This document shows, in pieces, positions 1 to 12,124 of a DNA stretch of 64,000 nt. The DNA is from Meghimatium bilineatum. Lineage: Eukaryota > Mollusca > Gastropoda > Stylommatophora > Philomycidae. The position numbers and the translations under genes were made by a program. How positions within the stretch are numbered: the first letter of the stretch is position 1; each line of letters begins with the position of its first letter. Location: the NCBI GenBank assembly GCA_034231615.1, contig CM067322.1:105103767-105167766 (forward strand), read 5' to 3'. The notes under the pieces were generated by a model that was given only the letters and a program-made list of their open reading frames with translations, was not told the origin of the DNA and made no database searches.

Positions 1-1791
1 GCATGTGACTGAGGTAATGTATGCCCAGCATGCATGAAATGCTAGGCTACTTCCTTAACTAGGAGGAAACTCGAAAAGCAATTCACCAGTTTTCTATTGG
101 AAAGGCACTTGGCTATAATACAATACCAATTAAAATATATAAGTATGGTGGTACTCGGCTAATTGAGAAACTTTATATGATTTTCCAACGGTCATTGACA
201 AATGAAAATGGTCCACATATTTCATACACTCAACAATTATACACATGTGTAACAAACAACAATTGACATTTGGTCAATTAGAAAATTCGCTGGTCTAAAG
301 TTTAAATAACACCAGCCTACCGTGAATTCACTTGTATAGAAATGATTTTTGGTTCTAAATATAAAATAAGCGATCGTTAACCATTTATAAGGCACAGAAG
401 TATTGGGGGAGGCGGGGGGGGGGGAGTATCATTACTCAAAACAGCTTGATTCTTAAGGAATGTCCCACTAGGGATTTCTAATGATTTTTCGATACAGGAA
501 CGATAACTCTAATTGCACCAGTATGTTTTGGTGCACTATTTGGTTATAATAATGTTCGCAAACATAATATTTATGGAAAACCGTGATACACAATGGTATG
601 TATGTGGTCTCAGTGAATAAACAATTAGGCCCAAAGCCTGAAATTTGATAGGAGATGAAGGATAAACTTTACATTTACATATAAATATGCATTATTTTCG
701 AATATATACAAATACTCGCATTAAATATTTATTGCACACGCCAAAACAACAAAAACGAAGATATCAGCCTGTTACCTAATTATAGTAAATAATAAGTACG
801 TAATTGTTACTATATAGTCACTTTCACAGAATAAGACTGGCTCCATCACCTTTGTGTCTATGTGGGCAAACAGCATAGACCGCGGAACATATCTTGCAAG
901 ACTGTATTACAGTCCACTAAACCAGCTAAGGGAGTGAGGAATACTGGCCCACAGAGACGGTTATTCACATAAAGCTGTATGAGAGCACTGAGGAGCTTTC
1001 AAATACAGTAGGGCAGACTTGCTGTGTATACATGTCAAACTTCGAACGAGAAGAAGTAATTTTTGTGATTTATTCAGTCAGAAAGCATACAATAATTAAT
1101 TTGTATACGTTAACAGTAAATTAAATCAACATCAATACATAGATTATCTTTACTTTCCGTCGTACAGTAAAATGAGTAGTGCAAGCAAAAAAAAGTTCGT
1201 CAGTAGGCACAGGAATACTTAAAATTTGGGTTCATACCCGCTGTTCACGATCAAATGTCATCTTTTTGTCTGTTATACCAATAATGCTTGACCAACGAAT
1301 CAATGAAGCGAGGTCGTGAAAATTCAACCAACTTTTCAAGAGAGTTATTGTTACCGTTTCCATTTTCAAATTTAGATGAGGGTGGATTTGGGCTTTAAAT
1401 GATTTGTTATAAAAGAACAAAAATCGACTGGACATCACAGAACGGGGAGAATTGAGACTGACGCTGACTAAATTGGAACCCAATAAAAAAGCTCCCTGCA
1501 GCAAGCATCAAGCACAAGGATCTCACTAAATTTAGTGCATTCATCTAAACGTGACCTCACATTGGATGTTTTAGTTGTCTAAAAATTGTCTTTATACATC
1601 ATCTCTTAATGATTTCCTAGTCTAAAACCCAAGTTTTTGTGTTCCTAAACAAGTTGTAATTAGAAAAAAATATGGATATATCGCTTGGGGGGGGGGGGCA
1701 TGCATCAGACTTTTAGGAAGGCTTTGGTGGGGCGTGGTACAAAAAAGGTTGAGAAACACAGGTTATTTTTCTCATATCATTGTATGTTTTT
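1..1791. other. Unrecognised AT-rich stretch
   Basis: I recognise no gene, transposon or clear array here. It holds a G run near 408-425 and another near 1686-1698. It is probably intron or upstream flank of the vWFA gene. Confidence 0.4.
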
Positions 1792-1905
1792 TAGCCATTC
1801 CTATTCTCCTTTTATCTTCTGTTTCACATCTGCCGTCAAGTGTGACTATGTGTCCAAGATATTGATGTTTTACTTTTTTGTAGTTTCTCTCCATGTATGT
1901 TGTGT
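1792..1905 (-). mobile_element. LINE-R (RTE-like) fragment
   Basis: About 110 bases match the complement-strand LINE-R copy at 10940-11060, sharing stretches such as CTATTCTCCTTTTA and GACTATGTGTCCAAGATA. It is a short remnant of the reverse transcriptase region. Confidence 0.65.
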
Positions 1906-1939
1906 CATTCTAGAAAGGAGGAAAGAATACTGTAAATAG

Positions 1940-3633
1940 ATGTACTCAGAGCACCTTCAAAATGACGTAGAGAACCAAATAAACACAGACAGAAATACAC
2001 AATAACTAGAGCTTACAATAGAAGAAATTAGATCAGCAAGTCACAGTTTGAAGAGAGAAAAATCAGAGCAGTATGTGACAACATAACGTCTGAAATTATT
2101 CATGCCGTGGACTAAAGCAATGTTAATATATTTTATCAGCTATACAATAAGATCTAGAGAAGGAAAACTTGGCCATGTGACTGGAAACATTCAGTGTACA
2201 TACCAATACCCAACAGCATTGATATGCAAATATGTTCCAATTATAGAACAATCGCCTCTATCAGCAAAGTCAGTATGATACTACAGTACATTGTAATGAA
2301 AATAATACATAACAAGAAAGATGGAAAATGGGATCCACGAAGAGCAAGCAGGGTTCAGAACTGGCTGAGGCACGAGAGATCACATATTTAACATGAGGAT
2401 GATGATAGAGAGTAGAACATCGAATTACACCAAAGTGAGAGATCACATATTTAACATGAGGATGATGATAGAGAGTAGAACATCGAATTACACCAAAGTG
2501 AGAGATCACATATTTAACATGAGGATGATGATAGAGAGTAGAACATCGAATTACACCAAAGTGAGAGATCACATATTTAACATGAGGATGATGATAGAGA
2601 GTAGAACATCGAATTACACCAAAGTGAGAGATCACATATTTAACATGAGGATGATGATAGAGAGTAGAACATCGAATTACACCAAAGTGAGAGATCACAT
2701 ATTTAACATGAGGATGATCATAGAGAGTAGAACATCGAATTACACCAAAGTGAGAGATCACATATTTAACATGAGGATGATCATAGAGAGTAGAACATCG
2801 AATTACACCAAAGTGAGAGATCACATATTTAACATGAGGATGATGATAGAGAGTAGAACATCGAATTACACCAAAGTGAGAGATCACATATTTAACATGA
2901 GGATGATGATAGAGAGTAGAACATCGAATTACACCAAAGTGAGAGATCACATATTTAACATGAGGATGATGATAGAGAGTAGAACATCGAATTACACCAA
3001 AGTGAGAGATCACATATTTAACATGAGGATGATCATAGAGAGTAGAACATCGAATTACACCAAAGTGAGAGATCACATATTTAACATGAGGATGATGATA
3101 GAGAGTAGAACATCGAATTACACCAAAGTGAGAGATCACATATTTAACATGAGGATGATGATAGAGAGTAGAACATCGAATTACACCAAAGTGAGAGATC
3201 ACATATTTAACATGAGGATGATCATAGAGAGTAGAACATCGAATTACACCAAAGTGAGAGATCACATATTTAACATGAGGATGATGATAGAGAGTAGAAC
3301 ATCGAATTACACCAAAGTGAGAGATCACATATTTAACATGAGGATGATGATAGAGAGTAGAACATCGAATTACACCAAAGTATTCGACTGTGTCAATCAT
3401 CATCAATTATGGGAAATAATGAACGACATGGGTTTCCCAAAACACATTACACGACTAATAACAGAGCTGAATAAAGACCAAGAACAGCCGTTAAAAGTGG
3501 AAGATGCCAGATCGGAGTGGTTCAATCTACAGAAATGAGTAAGACAATGCTGTACCTTGTCTCCATATGCGGAGAATATAATGAGAAACGTGAGACACGA
3601 AACAATGAAGCCTTATTTCAGTCCCATAAATAT
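1940..3633 (+). mobile_element. LINE-A 5' part: non-LTR reverse transcriptase, interrupted
   Basis: This is the first half of a non-LTR retrotransposon coding region, readable only across frameshifts. Translations near 2010-2100 give IEEIRSA and LKREKS, then VYIPIPN near 2197, EEQAGFRTG near 2340-2370, and after the 63-bp array VFDCVNHHQLWE (the reverse transcriptase block A, FDxVN) near 3380-3420. The order matches the finger and palm of the enzyme. At 3624-3633 the element is interrupted by LINE-B, with the 10-base duplication CCATAAATAT on both sides, and it resumes at 5302. It lies upstream of micro-exon L0. Confidence 0.75.
2374..3382 (+). repeat. 63-bp tandem array inside the LINE-A reverse transcriptase (16 copies)
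   Basis: Sixteen nearly identical 63-bp units encode a 21-residue peptide that starts MRMMIESRTSNYTKV. The first unit grows out of normal LINE-A sequence (RDHIFN) and the last runs into block A (VFDCVN), so the array is an expansion of an internal segment of the retrotransposon. A G-to-C change turns MMIE into MIIE in units 6, 7, 11 and 14 only. Because 63 is divisible by 3 and the unit has no stop on either strand, both strands show a reading frame of about 380 codons; this does not mean a gene exists. Confidence 0.95.
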
Positions 3634-5301
3634 GATGATGTTCGTGGTCGTGATCGATGATGACCAAAAACTCAACCATAATAATAATAACAATGAATAA
3701 TAAAATAATAAAGTTAATAGTGCGTTTTTAAATGACTAGCAAGTCCAATGCGCGCACAAAATGTTCTTTTACAGAATTGACAACAATAGAAGGTATCTGT
3801 ATGAGGTTGAGATGTTTTTTCTTTTCTACGTGTCCGCTTCTGTCTTGCAGTTTCTTGTCTGAGTTCTTCCGCCGCTAGTGCTCCCGTTCTAATGCTGTAA
3901 CGCCATGATGTTCTATCCGAGAGCGAGGCTCTCCCAAGCGCCTACGTCAATGTTAAGATGCTTCAAGGATGACTTGAGCGTGTCTTTGAAACGCTTTTTC
4001 TGTCCACCAGCTTTTCGAAATCCTGCCTTGAGTTCTCCATAATATATTTGTTTTGGCAAACGCGAGTTCTCCATACGCACAAGATGGCCTGCCCAGCGTG
4101 CCTGCGCCTTCATAAGTATTGTGTGGATGCTTATTGAGGTTGATTTTTCCAAGACCTCGTAGTCTGGTACTTTGTCCCACCAATGGATGTTTAGTAATTT
4201 ACGTAGGCAGGTAAGATGGAAATGATTTAACTTTCTTGCATGTCTAGCATACACTGTCCACGTTTCGCAGGCGTATAGTAAGGTTGGTATAACAGCAGCA
4301 GGATATACTTCTTCTGTCCCATACATTGTTGCGTAATCTGCCAAATACAGCACTAGCTTTTGCCAGTCTATTGTTAATTTCCGCATCAATGTTGACATCG
4401 CGAGAGAGAGTGCTTCCAAGGTAAGTAAAATTGTCGACTACCTGCAGTTTTTCCTGATTGACGATGATGGAAGTAGCAGTATGTTGGCTATTTGATGTTG
4501 CTTGGTGCATGACTTCTGTTTTTTTGGTGTTAATAGTGAGACCAAAGTTGTTGCAGGCCTTTGAGAAGCGGTCTATGGTGCTCTGCATGTTTACGACAGA
4601 GTCAGCATACAATGCACAGTCGTCAGCATAAAGTAATTCTCTAACAGTACTAGATTTAGTTTTCGTGTTTGCTTTTAGTCGACGTAAATTGAAAAGACCA
4701 CCATCCGTTCTGTAATTGATCATTATGCCTGCTGTTTCATTACTATGGTGTGTTTCCGTTAACATGGCCGTAAATAACAGGCTGAAAAGAGTAGGGGCCA
4801 GCACACATCCCTGCTTTACACCATTTGTGACAGGGAATGCAGGAGATACTCCTCCGTCGCAGATAACACTAGCCATCATACCGTCATGAAATTGTCGTAT
4901 CACAGTGACAAGTTTTGGGGGGCATCCGAACTTTGTAAGCACCTTCCACAGTCCTTTTCTGTTAACGGTATCGAATGCTTTAGTTAAGTCCACAAATGTT
5001 GCTAAGAGTTCACTATTTTGCTCTTGTGACTTTTCCTGAATTTGTCGTGCAGAGAATATCATATCAACTGTACCACGACCTGCACGAAAACCGCACTGAC
5101 TCTCTGGGAGTAGCTCGTTTAGTAGAGAATTATTTAATCTGTTGAGTATGACACGAGCGAGAATTTTACCAGCTATAGACAAAAGTGATATGCCCCTATG
5201 ATAAAATTATCGCAAGACTGTTTGGTACTTTGCCTTTATATAGGTGCACTATAGAAGCATCTTTTAGATCTTGAGGCAATGTACCTGAGTTCCAGAAAAT
5301 A
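3634..5301 (-). mobile_element. LINE-B copy nested in LINE-A, 5'-truncated
   Basis: Read on the complement strand, this is a 5'-truncated non-LTR element of 1668 bases. Reverse transcriptase landmarks in order are QCGFRAGRGTVD, LTKAFDTVNR (block A), GVKQGCVLAPTLF (block B), LLYADDCALYAD (the catalytic YADD box), FTYLGST, then after a frameshift near 4260-4420 LLYACETWTV, WWDKVPDYEV, WAGHLVRM and LKAGFRKAGGQKKRFKDT. A non-coding 3' end with AT-rich repeats and a CATCAT tail follows. The exact duplication CCATAAATAT at 3624-3633 and 5302-5311 marks the insertion. The clade is probably RTE or a relative; I cannot settle it by eye. Confidence 0.85.
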
Positions 5302-6170
5302 CCATAAATATAGGAGGGCTACAAATACCAGAAATTGGATATGCAGACGACAGTGCTATTAACAACAAACGAACAAGACCCACTGAACATAATTAAGTCA
5401 ACCCAAATGTTCAGCGAAAAGCAAAAAGTGTTCCTAAATATGAAAGAGGCAAAAATAATGGCAACTAACAAAACTAAATCAAGACCCAAAATTAATATTG
5501 AGAACTGCAATCTAGAAGTGACACATTTTGATGATTTAGGAACTAATATAAACAATGTGGGTGACTGCGCTTTTGGGATCAAGAGAAGAACAGCAATGGC
5601 GCTACAAAAATTAAAACAGTTAAAGAAACTATGGCAGGATACTAACATAAGAACCAAGTTGTGTTTACTACGAACATGTGTGTTTCCAGTGGCTACATAT
5701 GGATGTGAAGCATGGACACTAAATAAAACAGTGACCATGAGAATAAAATCATTATGAATTAAAGTGATATAGAAGAGGTTTGAGAATGCCATGGACAGCA
5801 AGAAAAACATACCTGGATGAGTTAAGAACAATTAACGTTCAGGAAGGCTGGCTTCTGAAAACCATAAGAAAAAGCTAATTTTTGCGGTCACATTAAGAGA
5901 CACGATGGCATGGATATTGTTACTGAAGGGAATGATAATAGCCAACTGAAGCAAAGGCCGACCAAGACACCATTTGACAAATATTCAAGAATTCCTGCGC
6001 ATGTCACTAAAAGAGGCAGGACAACTTGCTCAAGATCGCGTAGAGTTCAAGAGATCCATAGGGGTGACTACGTTCTGGAAAGAATATATCACCTGATGAT
6101 GACCTCCCCCCTTCTCCGCACACACATCCCCACCACCAAATACAGACTATTAAACAATTATAATTGAATA
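5302..6170 (+). mobile_element. LINE-A 3' part
   Basis: LINE-A continues after the LINE-B insertion. The catalytic box reads GYADDSA near 5337, followed after a frameshift by EAKIMATNKTKS, LGTNINN, RRTAMALQKLKQLKK, TYGCEAWTLNKT and, in shifting frames to 6090, pieces of the usual C-terminal segment (FGHIKRHD-like, then QDRVEFKRS-like). The end lies near 6170, about 70 bases before micro-exon L0. Confidence 0.75.
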
Positions 6171-6239
6171 TTGAATTCTAAACTTATTTGTATGATATTT
6201 TTTTACCACTTCTTATTGCACGTGTTTATTTCTCCACAG

Positions 6240-6254
6240 TGACACAGACAATAG
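6240..6254 (+). CDS. Exon L0: putative 15-nt linker micro-exon of the vWFA gene
   Basis: A 15-nt exon is inferred between a good acceptor (pyrimidine-rich GTTTATTTCTCCACAG) and a consensus donor (GTAAGT at 6255). In phase 1 it encodes TQTI and leaves one G, which joins the AG at the start of A1 to make a Glu codon just before the first Cys of D1. It has the same phase and position as the 21-nt linker exons L1 and L2, which is the main reason to believe it. It could instead be a chance pair of sites. The exon before it is not visible, so either another domain or a signal peptide exon lies upstream. Confidence 0.5.
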
Positions 6255-7109
6255 GTAAGTTTAACTTCCAGTCAATATTTTTGTTTGAGTTATCAGAAGA
6301 ACAACTATCTTAAACTTTCTGACACAAAATATATGAGTAGTATTTAAGTAAAAACAATGTCTATAAGTTTTACATGCTATCAGACTATTGGAAACGGTGT
6401 AAAAATACTGGTAACAGTACATAAGACAGTTTAAACGTTTCAACCTTAGTCTCTTTAAAGAAAATACAAGATAAATAGTGAACAATAAAAATAAAGACAC
6501 TATAAACAAATACATTAGATTACAGACATTTAACAGCAGAGACATCCAATGTTCTATGAACTTGTGTAGAGTGTCATCTGACAGCTAACTAACCAAGGTA
6601 ACAATGATAATCAAGTGTAAAATAAAAGCAAAAGTTGAAGAATTATTTTGGGAAGATTAATTATCTACGAAAAAAATCACGATTTTGAGAGGATAAATAT
6701 ATTTTGACGGAAAAGTGAATTTAAATACAATGATTTGAACCCGGCTAAATAAATGGTGGAAACAAACATAGTGATCGAGATATGAATTGGGCAGTAGAGA
6801 AAATCACGAGAAAATAGCTTGATGCCATGTGGAAAACTTAGGTTGTAGAGTTAAATACTACTGAGTGTTAATTAGTTTTTCGAAGTTCGAAGTATCTTCA
6901 TCTGGAAGGAAGCTCAAAATCTAAATGTCAGGAATTTACAAGAAGGAATTGTTACTGACCGCCTGTAAGGGCTAGATCTGTTCAAAGTCGTTACATGAAT
7001 AAAAGTGTGGAACTTTCTATCTATCTCTCTACTGTCATTTCCACTCGTGCCGTTAAACATCTTGGAAGGGTGGGGGTAGGTGATTTTTGACTATACCTTT
7101 TCAGTTGCA
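6255..7109. other. Intron sequence, nothing recognised
   Basis: AT-rich sequence follows the L0 donor. I see no repeat array or transposon similarity in it. Confidence 0.4.
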
Positions 7110-7440
7110 TTGACTATGGTAGGCCAGTGTCTTTAATGTTTCTTTGATAATCTCTACCCATCTAGTTCTTGTTCTTCCTCGTGCATTGTTGCCCAGTCAT
7201 CTACTGATGTATGCATGAAGGGCTGGTTGCGCAGGTTCCATTTTCATAACGTGACCAAACTATTTGGTTTGCTGCCTCTTGATGTAGTCTTGACTTGAGA
7301 TAGTTTTTACTTCTTTTTTGATATCTTCGTTTTTCCTACGATCTCTTCTCGTGAAATTTATAGATTTATAGGTTTTTTCAAGTATCTGACAGTTATCTCG
7401 CCTATAATGTACTTGTAGTTTTAAGTCATGGAATGGGTGT
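7110..7440 (-). mobile_element. LINE-C fragment
   Basis: The complement-strand translation contains KNEDIKKEV and YIKRQQTK, then a stop, then FGHVMKMEPAQPFMH. This is the C-terminal region downstream of the reverse transcriptase in LINE-C-type elements (compare EHIKRQQK at the end of the copy near 56.8 kb). It is short and decayed. Confidence 0.6.
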
Positions 7441-8149
7441 GTCAGTTCAGACTGGACTGTTGCTATTGTGACTATGACATTCCTTAAGATTCCTGTTCCT
7501 GAAAAAAGAGTATCTGGTTACCAGTTTCACCATCAGCCATCCTGAAACGCTAGAGATGATATCCAGGGAAATGCTTCCCACAGCGAAGCTCTTACAATGA
7601 GCAGACATACTGATTTATGTGAGATAGTCTTTACTATCATTTCGCAGTGATCTTTTTCGCTAGTGTCTTTGTCAAGGGCCATGTTTGACATTGGTAACAC
7701 AGATTTGGTATAAAGATATTGCTTATCCATTGTCGTTTGGTTGTGACAGTATCAGACTCCAGGCTAACTGTTCGTCATTGTCCTGTAGCCTGAACTGCAA
7801 TGACACTCTACCAGAACTATCAAACACTGGTTCAATTACTAGTTGTTATAGTCCTGCTACGGTGTGTTTTGTGGTGAGCGATTGAGTGAGCGAAAGTTCA
7901 TTGTTTTGGGAAGATTTGAGCTCAGTGAGGGGAAGTTGAGATTGAGGCAGAACGGACAGTTTAGTTTTGCACAGTTTTAGTTTCGGTCAGTTTTATTTTG
8001 AGTTAGCTTAAGTTTTCGGCAGTTAAGTTTTAAGAGTGCTTGGAAGCCAGAGTGGCCTAATTACCATATTAACTGTAGTGCTGTAGTCTGTGTGACTGGC
8101 ATTACACTGAAAGTATTTATTGTCAGTAATTTTCAGGCTGACCAGGAAT

Positions 8150-8435
8150 ACGTAGAATATAGACCACTGTTGATTGGTACTATTACTTGAAGTTAATGTC
8201 GTTTATCAGAGCAGCTAGTTGGATGCTGTCTTCAAATAAAACGTTATATTACCATTATTGTTGCTATTGTCTATGAGAATATAGACCACTGTTGCTTGAT
8301 ACTATTACTTGAAGTTGATGTCGTCTATCTATGAATCGTATATTACTATTACTGCTGCTATTGTCTATGAGAGTTTAAACCACAGTTTATTGGTACTATT
8401 TGTGCCGGAAGTTGATGTCGCTTATTTGAAATTAA
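8150..8435 (+). repeat. Imperfect tandem repeat, about 95-125 bp, three copies
   Basis: The phrase ATAGACCACTGTTG followed by a TGAAGTTGATGTCG-type block recurs near 8160, 8280 and 8370 with divergence and small deletions. The surrounding 7441-8760 sequence is otherwise unrecognised. The stretch 7900-8100, rich in GTTTTAGTTT-like phrases, may belong to an unknown dispersed element. Confidence 0.55.
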
Positions 8436-8769
8436 ATAGTTGAACGTTTTTACTTCAATTGTCAGTCTGTTATATTAAAGAACTGTGTGGACTATTTGTG
8501 CAGATCATCTGTTACTGTGTAACGCCGCAACATACAGAGTAACAACCCAGACACCTCTCACAAATAGAACACGGAAATACATCACGCGCCTTCTTGACCA
8601 TTCACCTTGTGACAATACCAATCACCAACAATCAGACCAACCAACTATCACTTACGATGAAGATTCATACGTACAACACACTTTATAAACTTATCACCTT
8701 ACCACATCACGACGTTATCAACAAATAGGAACAACTAAAATATAATTACAAGAGTAGAAGTATTCTCCA

Positions 8770-9175
8770 CCCCGTTGACATTGTAGCCATGCAGATTAAT
8801 GGGTGTTTGAGTATTGGTGACAGCTGGTAAGACATAGTATTGGTTTTTGGCACCTTGTTTCAATCTCTATGTCGAGTGTGTCAGCCTCCGTAAATATGCT
8901 TTCTATGTATTTCAATTCTTGCATTTGCTTTAGTTGTGTACCATTGACATATACATTTAACTGGTCTGTTCTACTTATCTTCATAGTCTCTGTTTTAGAT
9001 GTGTTTAGTTTCATGTTGTGTTGTTTTCAGGTTGTATGCAACAAGTGTGCAATTCGCTGTAAATCGTTTTCACATTTGTATATTAAACATTGGCCATCTG
9101 TAAAACTAAGCCCCATCATCACTTCACGATGCTGGCCAGGATGGGGACTTTAGTGTATAAGAGTTAGTCCACACT
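8770..9175 (-). mobile_element. LINE-C-like reverse transcriptase fragment with a foreign-looking 5' end
   Basis: The complement strand encodes SFTDGQCLIY (a decayed YADD region), MKLNTSKTETMKIS, LNVYVNGTQLKQMQELKYIESIF and ETRCQK, which match the region after the reverse transcriptase catalytic box. Bases 9103-9165 instead resemble 37437-37500, the 5' end of LINE-E, sharing the phrases ACTAAGCC, CATCA and GCTGGCC. The copy therefore looks internally deleted or chimeric. Confidence 0.6.
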
Positions 9176-9302
9176 TCATCGCTCGGTTATTGTTTCCTAT
9201 GTAATTAATATGTACCCTGTGTGTGAGTATTAGTCACATTCAGAACCATTTGATTGTTTATCTAGTAATGAAAGTGTAAAGCGTAGAACAAGACGAAACC
9301 GC

Positions 9303-9475
9303 TCCAGACCGAAAAAATATGTATTTAATAACAGAAATTCGCTATATACAGTACCAAAAATATACAATAAATATTATTGGGGATTATGGAAAAGTGTTGT
9401 TATATATGGATATTTGTTATAAAAGAATGCGTTATAGGTCCATTCCGCTGTATTACCTGGTGAAAAGAAAGCACA
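9303..9475 (+). mobile_element. Pogo/Tigger-like MITE, decayed
   Basis: This copy matches the element at 17790-17985 in opposite orientation: AAATTCGCTATATACAGTACC and TTGTTATAAAAGAATGCGTTATA occur in the same order. Terminal inverted repeats are eroded here. No coding capacity is visible. Confidence 0.55.
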
Positions 9476-10420
9476 TGATCACTGTGTCTAAGATATCTGG
9501 GTACCTGCAATGAAATTTTGAGAGGCAATGATATAAATGATAATCTGAGATCAAGTACGTCAAGTAACACGTCACATGATCATGATGATGAGCAAATATA
9601 TAGGCTGCCCAGTTGGAGAAGAATCTGTTTGCTCCTAAATCCATACAAAACGTTGAGTGAGCAACATATATGTAAATACTCATACATGTAACACTCATAC
9701 ATTCTGTTGTAACTCTCGCCTGTAAAACTCATATATTCTGTTGTAACTCTCGCCTGTAATATGACAGTATAGGGTGTGCATATATGGTCGTGTGGCTATG
9801 TGTGCAGTGTCGTTATTATAACGTAACTATTTCACAACATCAAGGTGATACATAAAGCTGAACACTCACTGCAACTTCAACGTGTTCACATATATCTGGT
9901 AACTTTATTAGCTATTGGTTCAAAGTGTCCAGAAGGTACAACATAAAAAAAAACATCTAGGCATAGAGTATCCAATATTCTGCAAAGATTATACACGTTA
10001 TAACACATACATATTATTCGCCTATAATCAGATCATCCAAGATCTTGATCTACGTAATTCAACTTCGGAAAGCTGACGTGGTAGGTTGAACTATTTATTT
10101 CTAATTTCTGGTAATAGATATAATAGTCGTCTCTCTGTTCGTCCAGCATACGATAGAATAACATATATCCAACTCTTAAAGAAAGCCCCGTGGTTCCAGC
10201 ATTGTATAGAATAATCTAACTCTCAACTCAGTGGCTCCAACTGGACTGGTTCGATACTATCTTTCCTGGACACGTCTGTCCAGCTCGAATTCCCAGCTCT
10301 AACTCGTCCGAAAACCAAACTAAAAACTCAACTAAAGACTCTCCTTATTTTCCCACAATTCTCACGCTTTCAACATTACGGTGCGTCCAAAATTAGCTGC
10401 ATTCAATCTATCCGTTCATT
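9476..10420. other. Intron sequence with two stray 34-bp minisatellite units
   Basis: Bases 9689-9757 hold two units of the 34-bp repeat that is expanded at 11.5-11.9 kb (CATACATTCTGTTGTAACTC and a variant). The remainder is unrecognised. Confidence 0.5.
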
Positions 10421-11195
10421 CATCATCATCATCATCAAGTGCCGTCTCCGCAACGAAGGTTGGCTGCAACGTATCTCCAACATCTCATGTCTCTTGTCTT
10501 GGTGGTGCACTCTGCTAGACTGTAACCTGTCCATTGTGTAATGTTACTCTCCCACTTGTATCTCTGCCTACCTCTTGCTCGCTTCCCTTTGACTTTACCC
10601 TCAAGTAAGCTCTTCAATAGGGTGTCATGTCTTTTAATGTGTCCAAAGTATTTTATTTGCCTGATCTTTATTTCTCTTAGTAGTTCTTTCTTCATATTAA
10701 GTGTCTTTAGCACCTCTTTATTTGTTTTATTCTCTTTCCATGATGTTCTCCCTATTCTTCTATATACCTACATCTCAAAGGCATAAATTTTGTCTTCTAA
10801 TTGTTTATTTAGTGTCCATGTTTCTGAGCCATACATTAATATGGAATAGATGTAGCATTTTATAATTCTCATTTTTAACTGGTTTGTAATGTGTTTAGAT
10901 ATTAATAATTTCCTCATGTCATTGAAGGTACTTTTAGCCATTCCTATTCTCCTTTTAACTTCTGTTTCACATCTGCCATCATTTGTGACTATGTGTCCAA
11001 GATATTGATACTGTTTTACTTGTTGTAGTTTCTCTCCCTGTATGTTTATGTTTACCTCCTGTTCTTCTGTGTCTTTGCTGATTATCCTGGTTTTTGTTTT
11101 TTTTATGTTTATATCCAGTCCATATTCATGACTTGATTTATTTACTTGATCTATTAGTCTTTCATTCAACATCACACAGTCACAAACCATTTATT
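10421..11195 (-). mobile_element. LINE-R: RTE/BovB-like non-LTR element, 5'-truncated
   Basis: The complement strand encodes the C-terminal half of a reverse transcriptase protein: NIKKTKTRIISK, QYQYLGHIVTNDG, RRIGMAKSTFNDM, MYGSETWTLNKQLED, then after a stop EVLKTLNMKKELL, IKYFGHIKRH, RARGRQRYKWE and the ending AANLRCGDGT. The 3' tail is a run of TGA triplets (ATCATCATC on the + strand near 10420-10435). Ending in GDGT with a TGA-repeat tail is typical of RTE-class elements. One stop breaks the frame near 10768. It was used as the reference for the other LINE-R fragments here. Confidence 0.85.
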
Positions 11196-11500
11196 TCAAT
11201 ACGTATCTTTAAAAGTGTATGTAGTCTCTCATCTGCCGATCAGTTTCTGCTGGAACTACTGTTTCTTTATTTCACTGGTCAACATTCAGATGACCGCGAG
11301 ATACAAATCTGCCTGTCTCCGTCTTTTGTATCGCTTGTTGCCAATAAACATTTTGACCGTTGCTTCAGGGACTCATTTTATCTGATAGGAATCTCCGTTA
11401 TCTGATAAGATCTTTGTCTGGCCAAGAAACTACTCGTTGTATAATAGCTCGCCACCTGGTACATTTTTGCGTCTTACATTCCTGTGGTGTACGTCCACAA

Positions 11501-11870
11501 TAACACTCATACATTCTTTTGTAACTCTCGCCTGTAACACTCATACATTCTTTTGTAACTCTCGCCTGTAACACTCATACATTCTTTTGTAACTCTCGCC
11601 TGTAACACTCATACATTCTTTTGTAACTCTCGCCTGTAACACTCATACATTCTTTTGTAACTCTCGCCTGTAACACTCATACATTCTTTTGTAACTCTCG
11701 CCTGTAACACTCATACATTCTTTTGTAACTCTCGCATGTAATACCGTTACATTCTTTTGTAACTCTCGCATGTAATACCGTTACATTCTTTTGTAACTCT
11801 CGCATGTAATACCGTTACATTCTGTGTATCACAGATGTAAATCTCGAATGTAATACTCTTGCATTTTGTA
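11501..11870 (+). repeat. 34-bp minisatellite just upstream of exon A1
   Basis: About eleven units contain CATACATTCTTTTGTAACTC. The last four are a diverged subtype (ATGTAATACCGTTACATTC). The array ends about 40 bases before exon A1, close to its branch-point and acceptor region. Bases 11196-11500, before it, hold nothing recognised. Confidence 0.95.
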
Positions 11871-11909
11871 AATATGACATGGATGAATCTGCCTATCATT
11901 TGTTGACAG

Positions 11910-12124
11910 AGTGTGAAGCACAAGCAGACATCTTGTTTATTCTGGATTCCTCTGGAAGTATCAGCACTTCTAACTATGCACACATGTTAAACTTTGTGGC
12001 TAATCTGACCAGAAACTTTGACCTCGGACCAAATGCTGTTCAATTTAGCACAATTATATTTGGAGACGATGCACACATCGAGTTTGACTTTGGTCAATAC
12101 AACAACCACCCTTCTCTTGAACAG
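11910..12124 (+). CDS. Exon A1: N-terminal part of vWFA domain D1
   Basis: This 215-nt exon follows the acceptor TTTGTTGACAG and ends CAG before GTAAGA. It enters in phase 1 and leaves in phase 0. It encodes the Cys that opens the domain, strand 1 with the MIDAS motif DSSGS in the context ILFILDSSGSIS, the first helix (ANLTRNFDL) and the second strand (STIIFGDDAHIEFDF). D1 carries the full DxSxS motif. The peptide continues in BC1, whose start fits the loop to the next helix. Its last 27 bases are the founder of a 33-bp array that extends into the intron. Confidence 0.92.

Noticed and set aside
2270-3406. A 378-codon complement-strand frame made of a 21-residue repeat
   Set aside because: It is the shadow of the 63-bp array; the + strand frame continues real LINE-A sequence on both sides and the complement frame does not.
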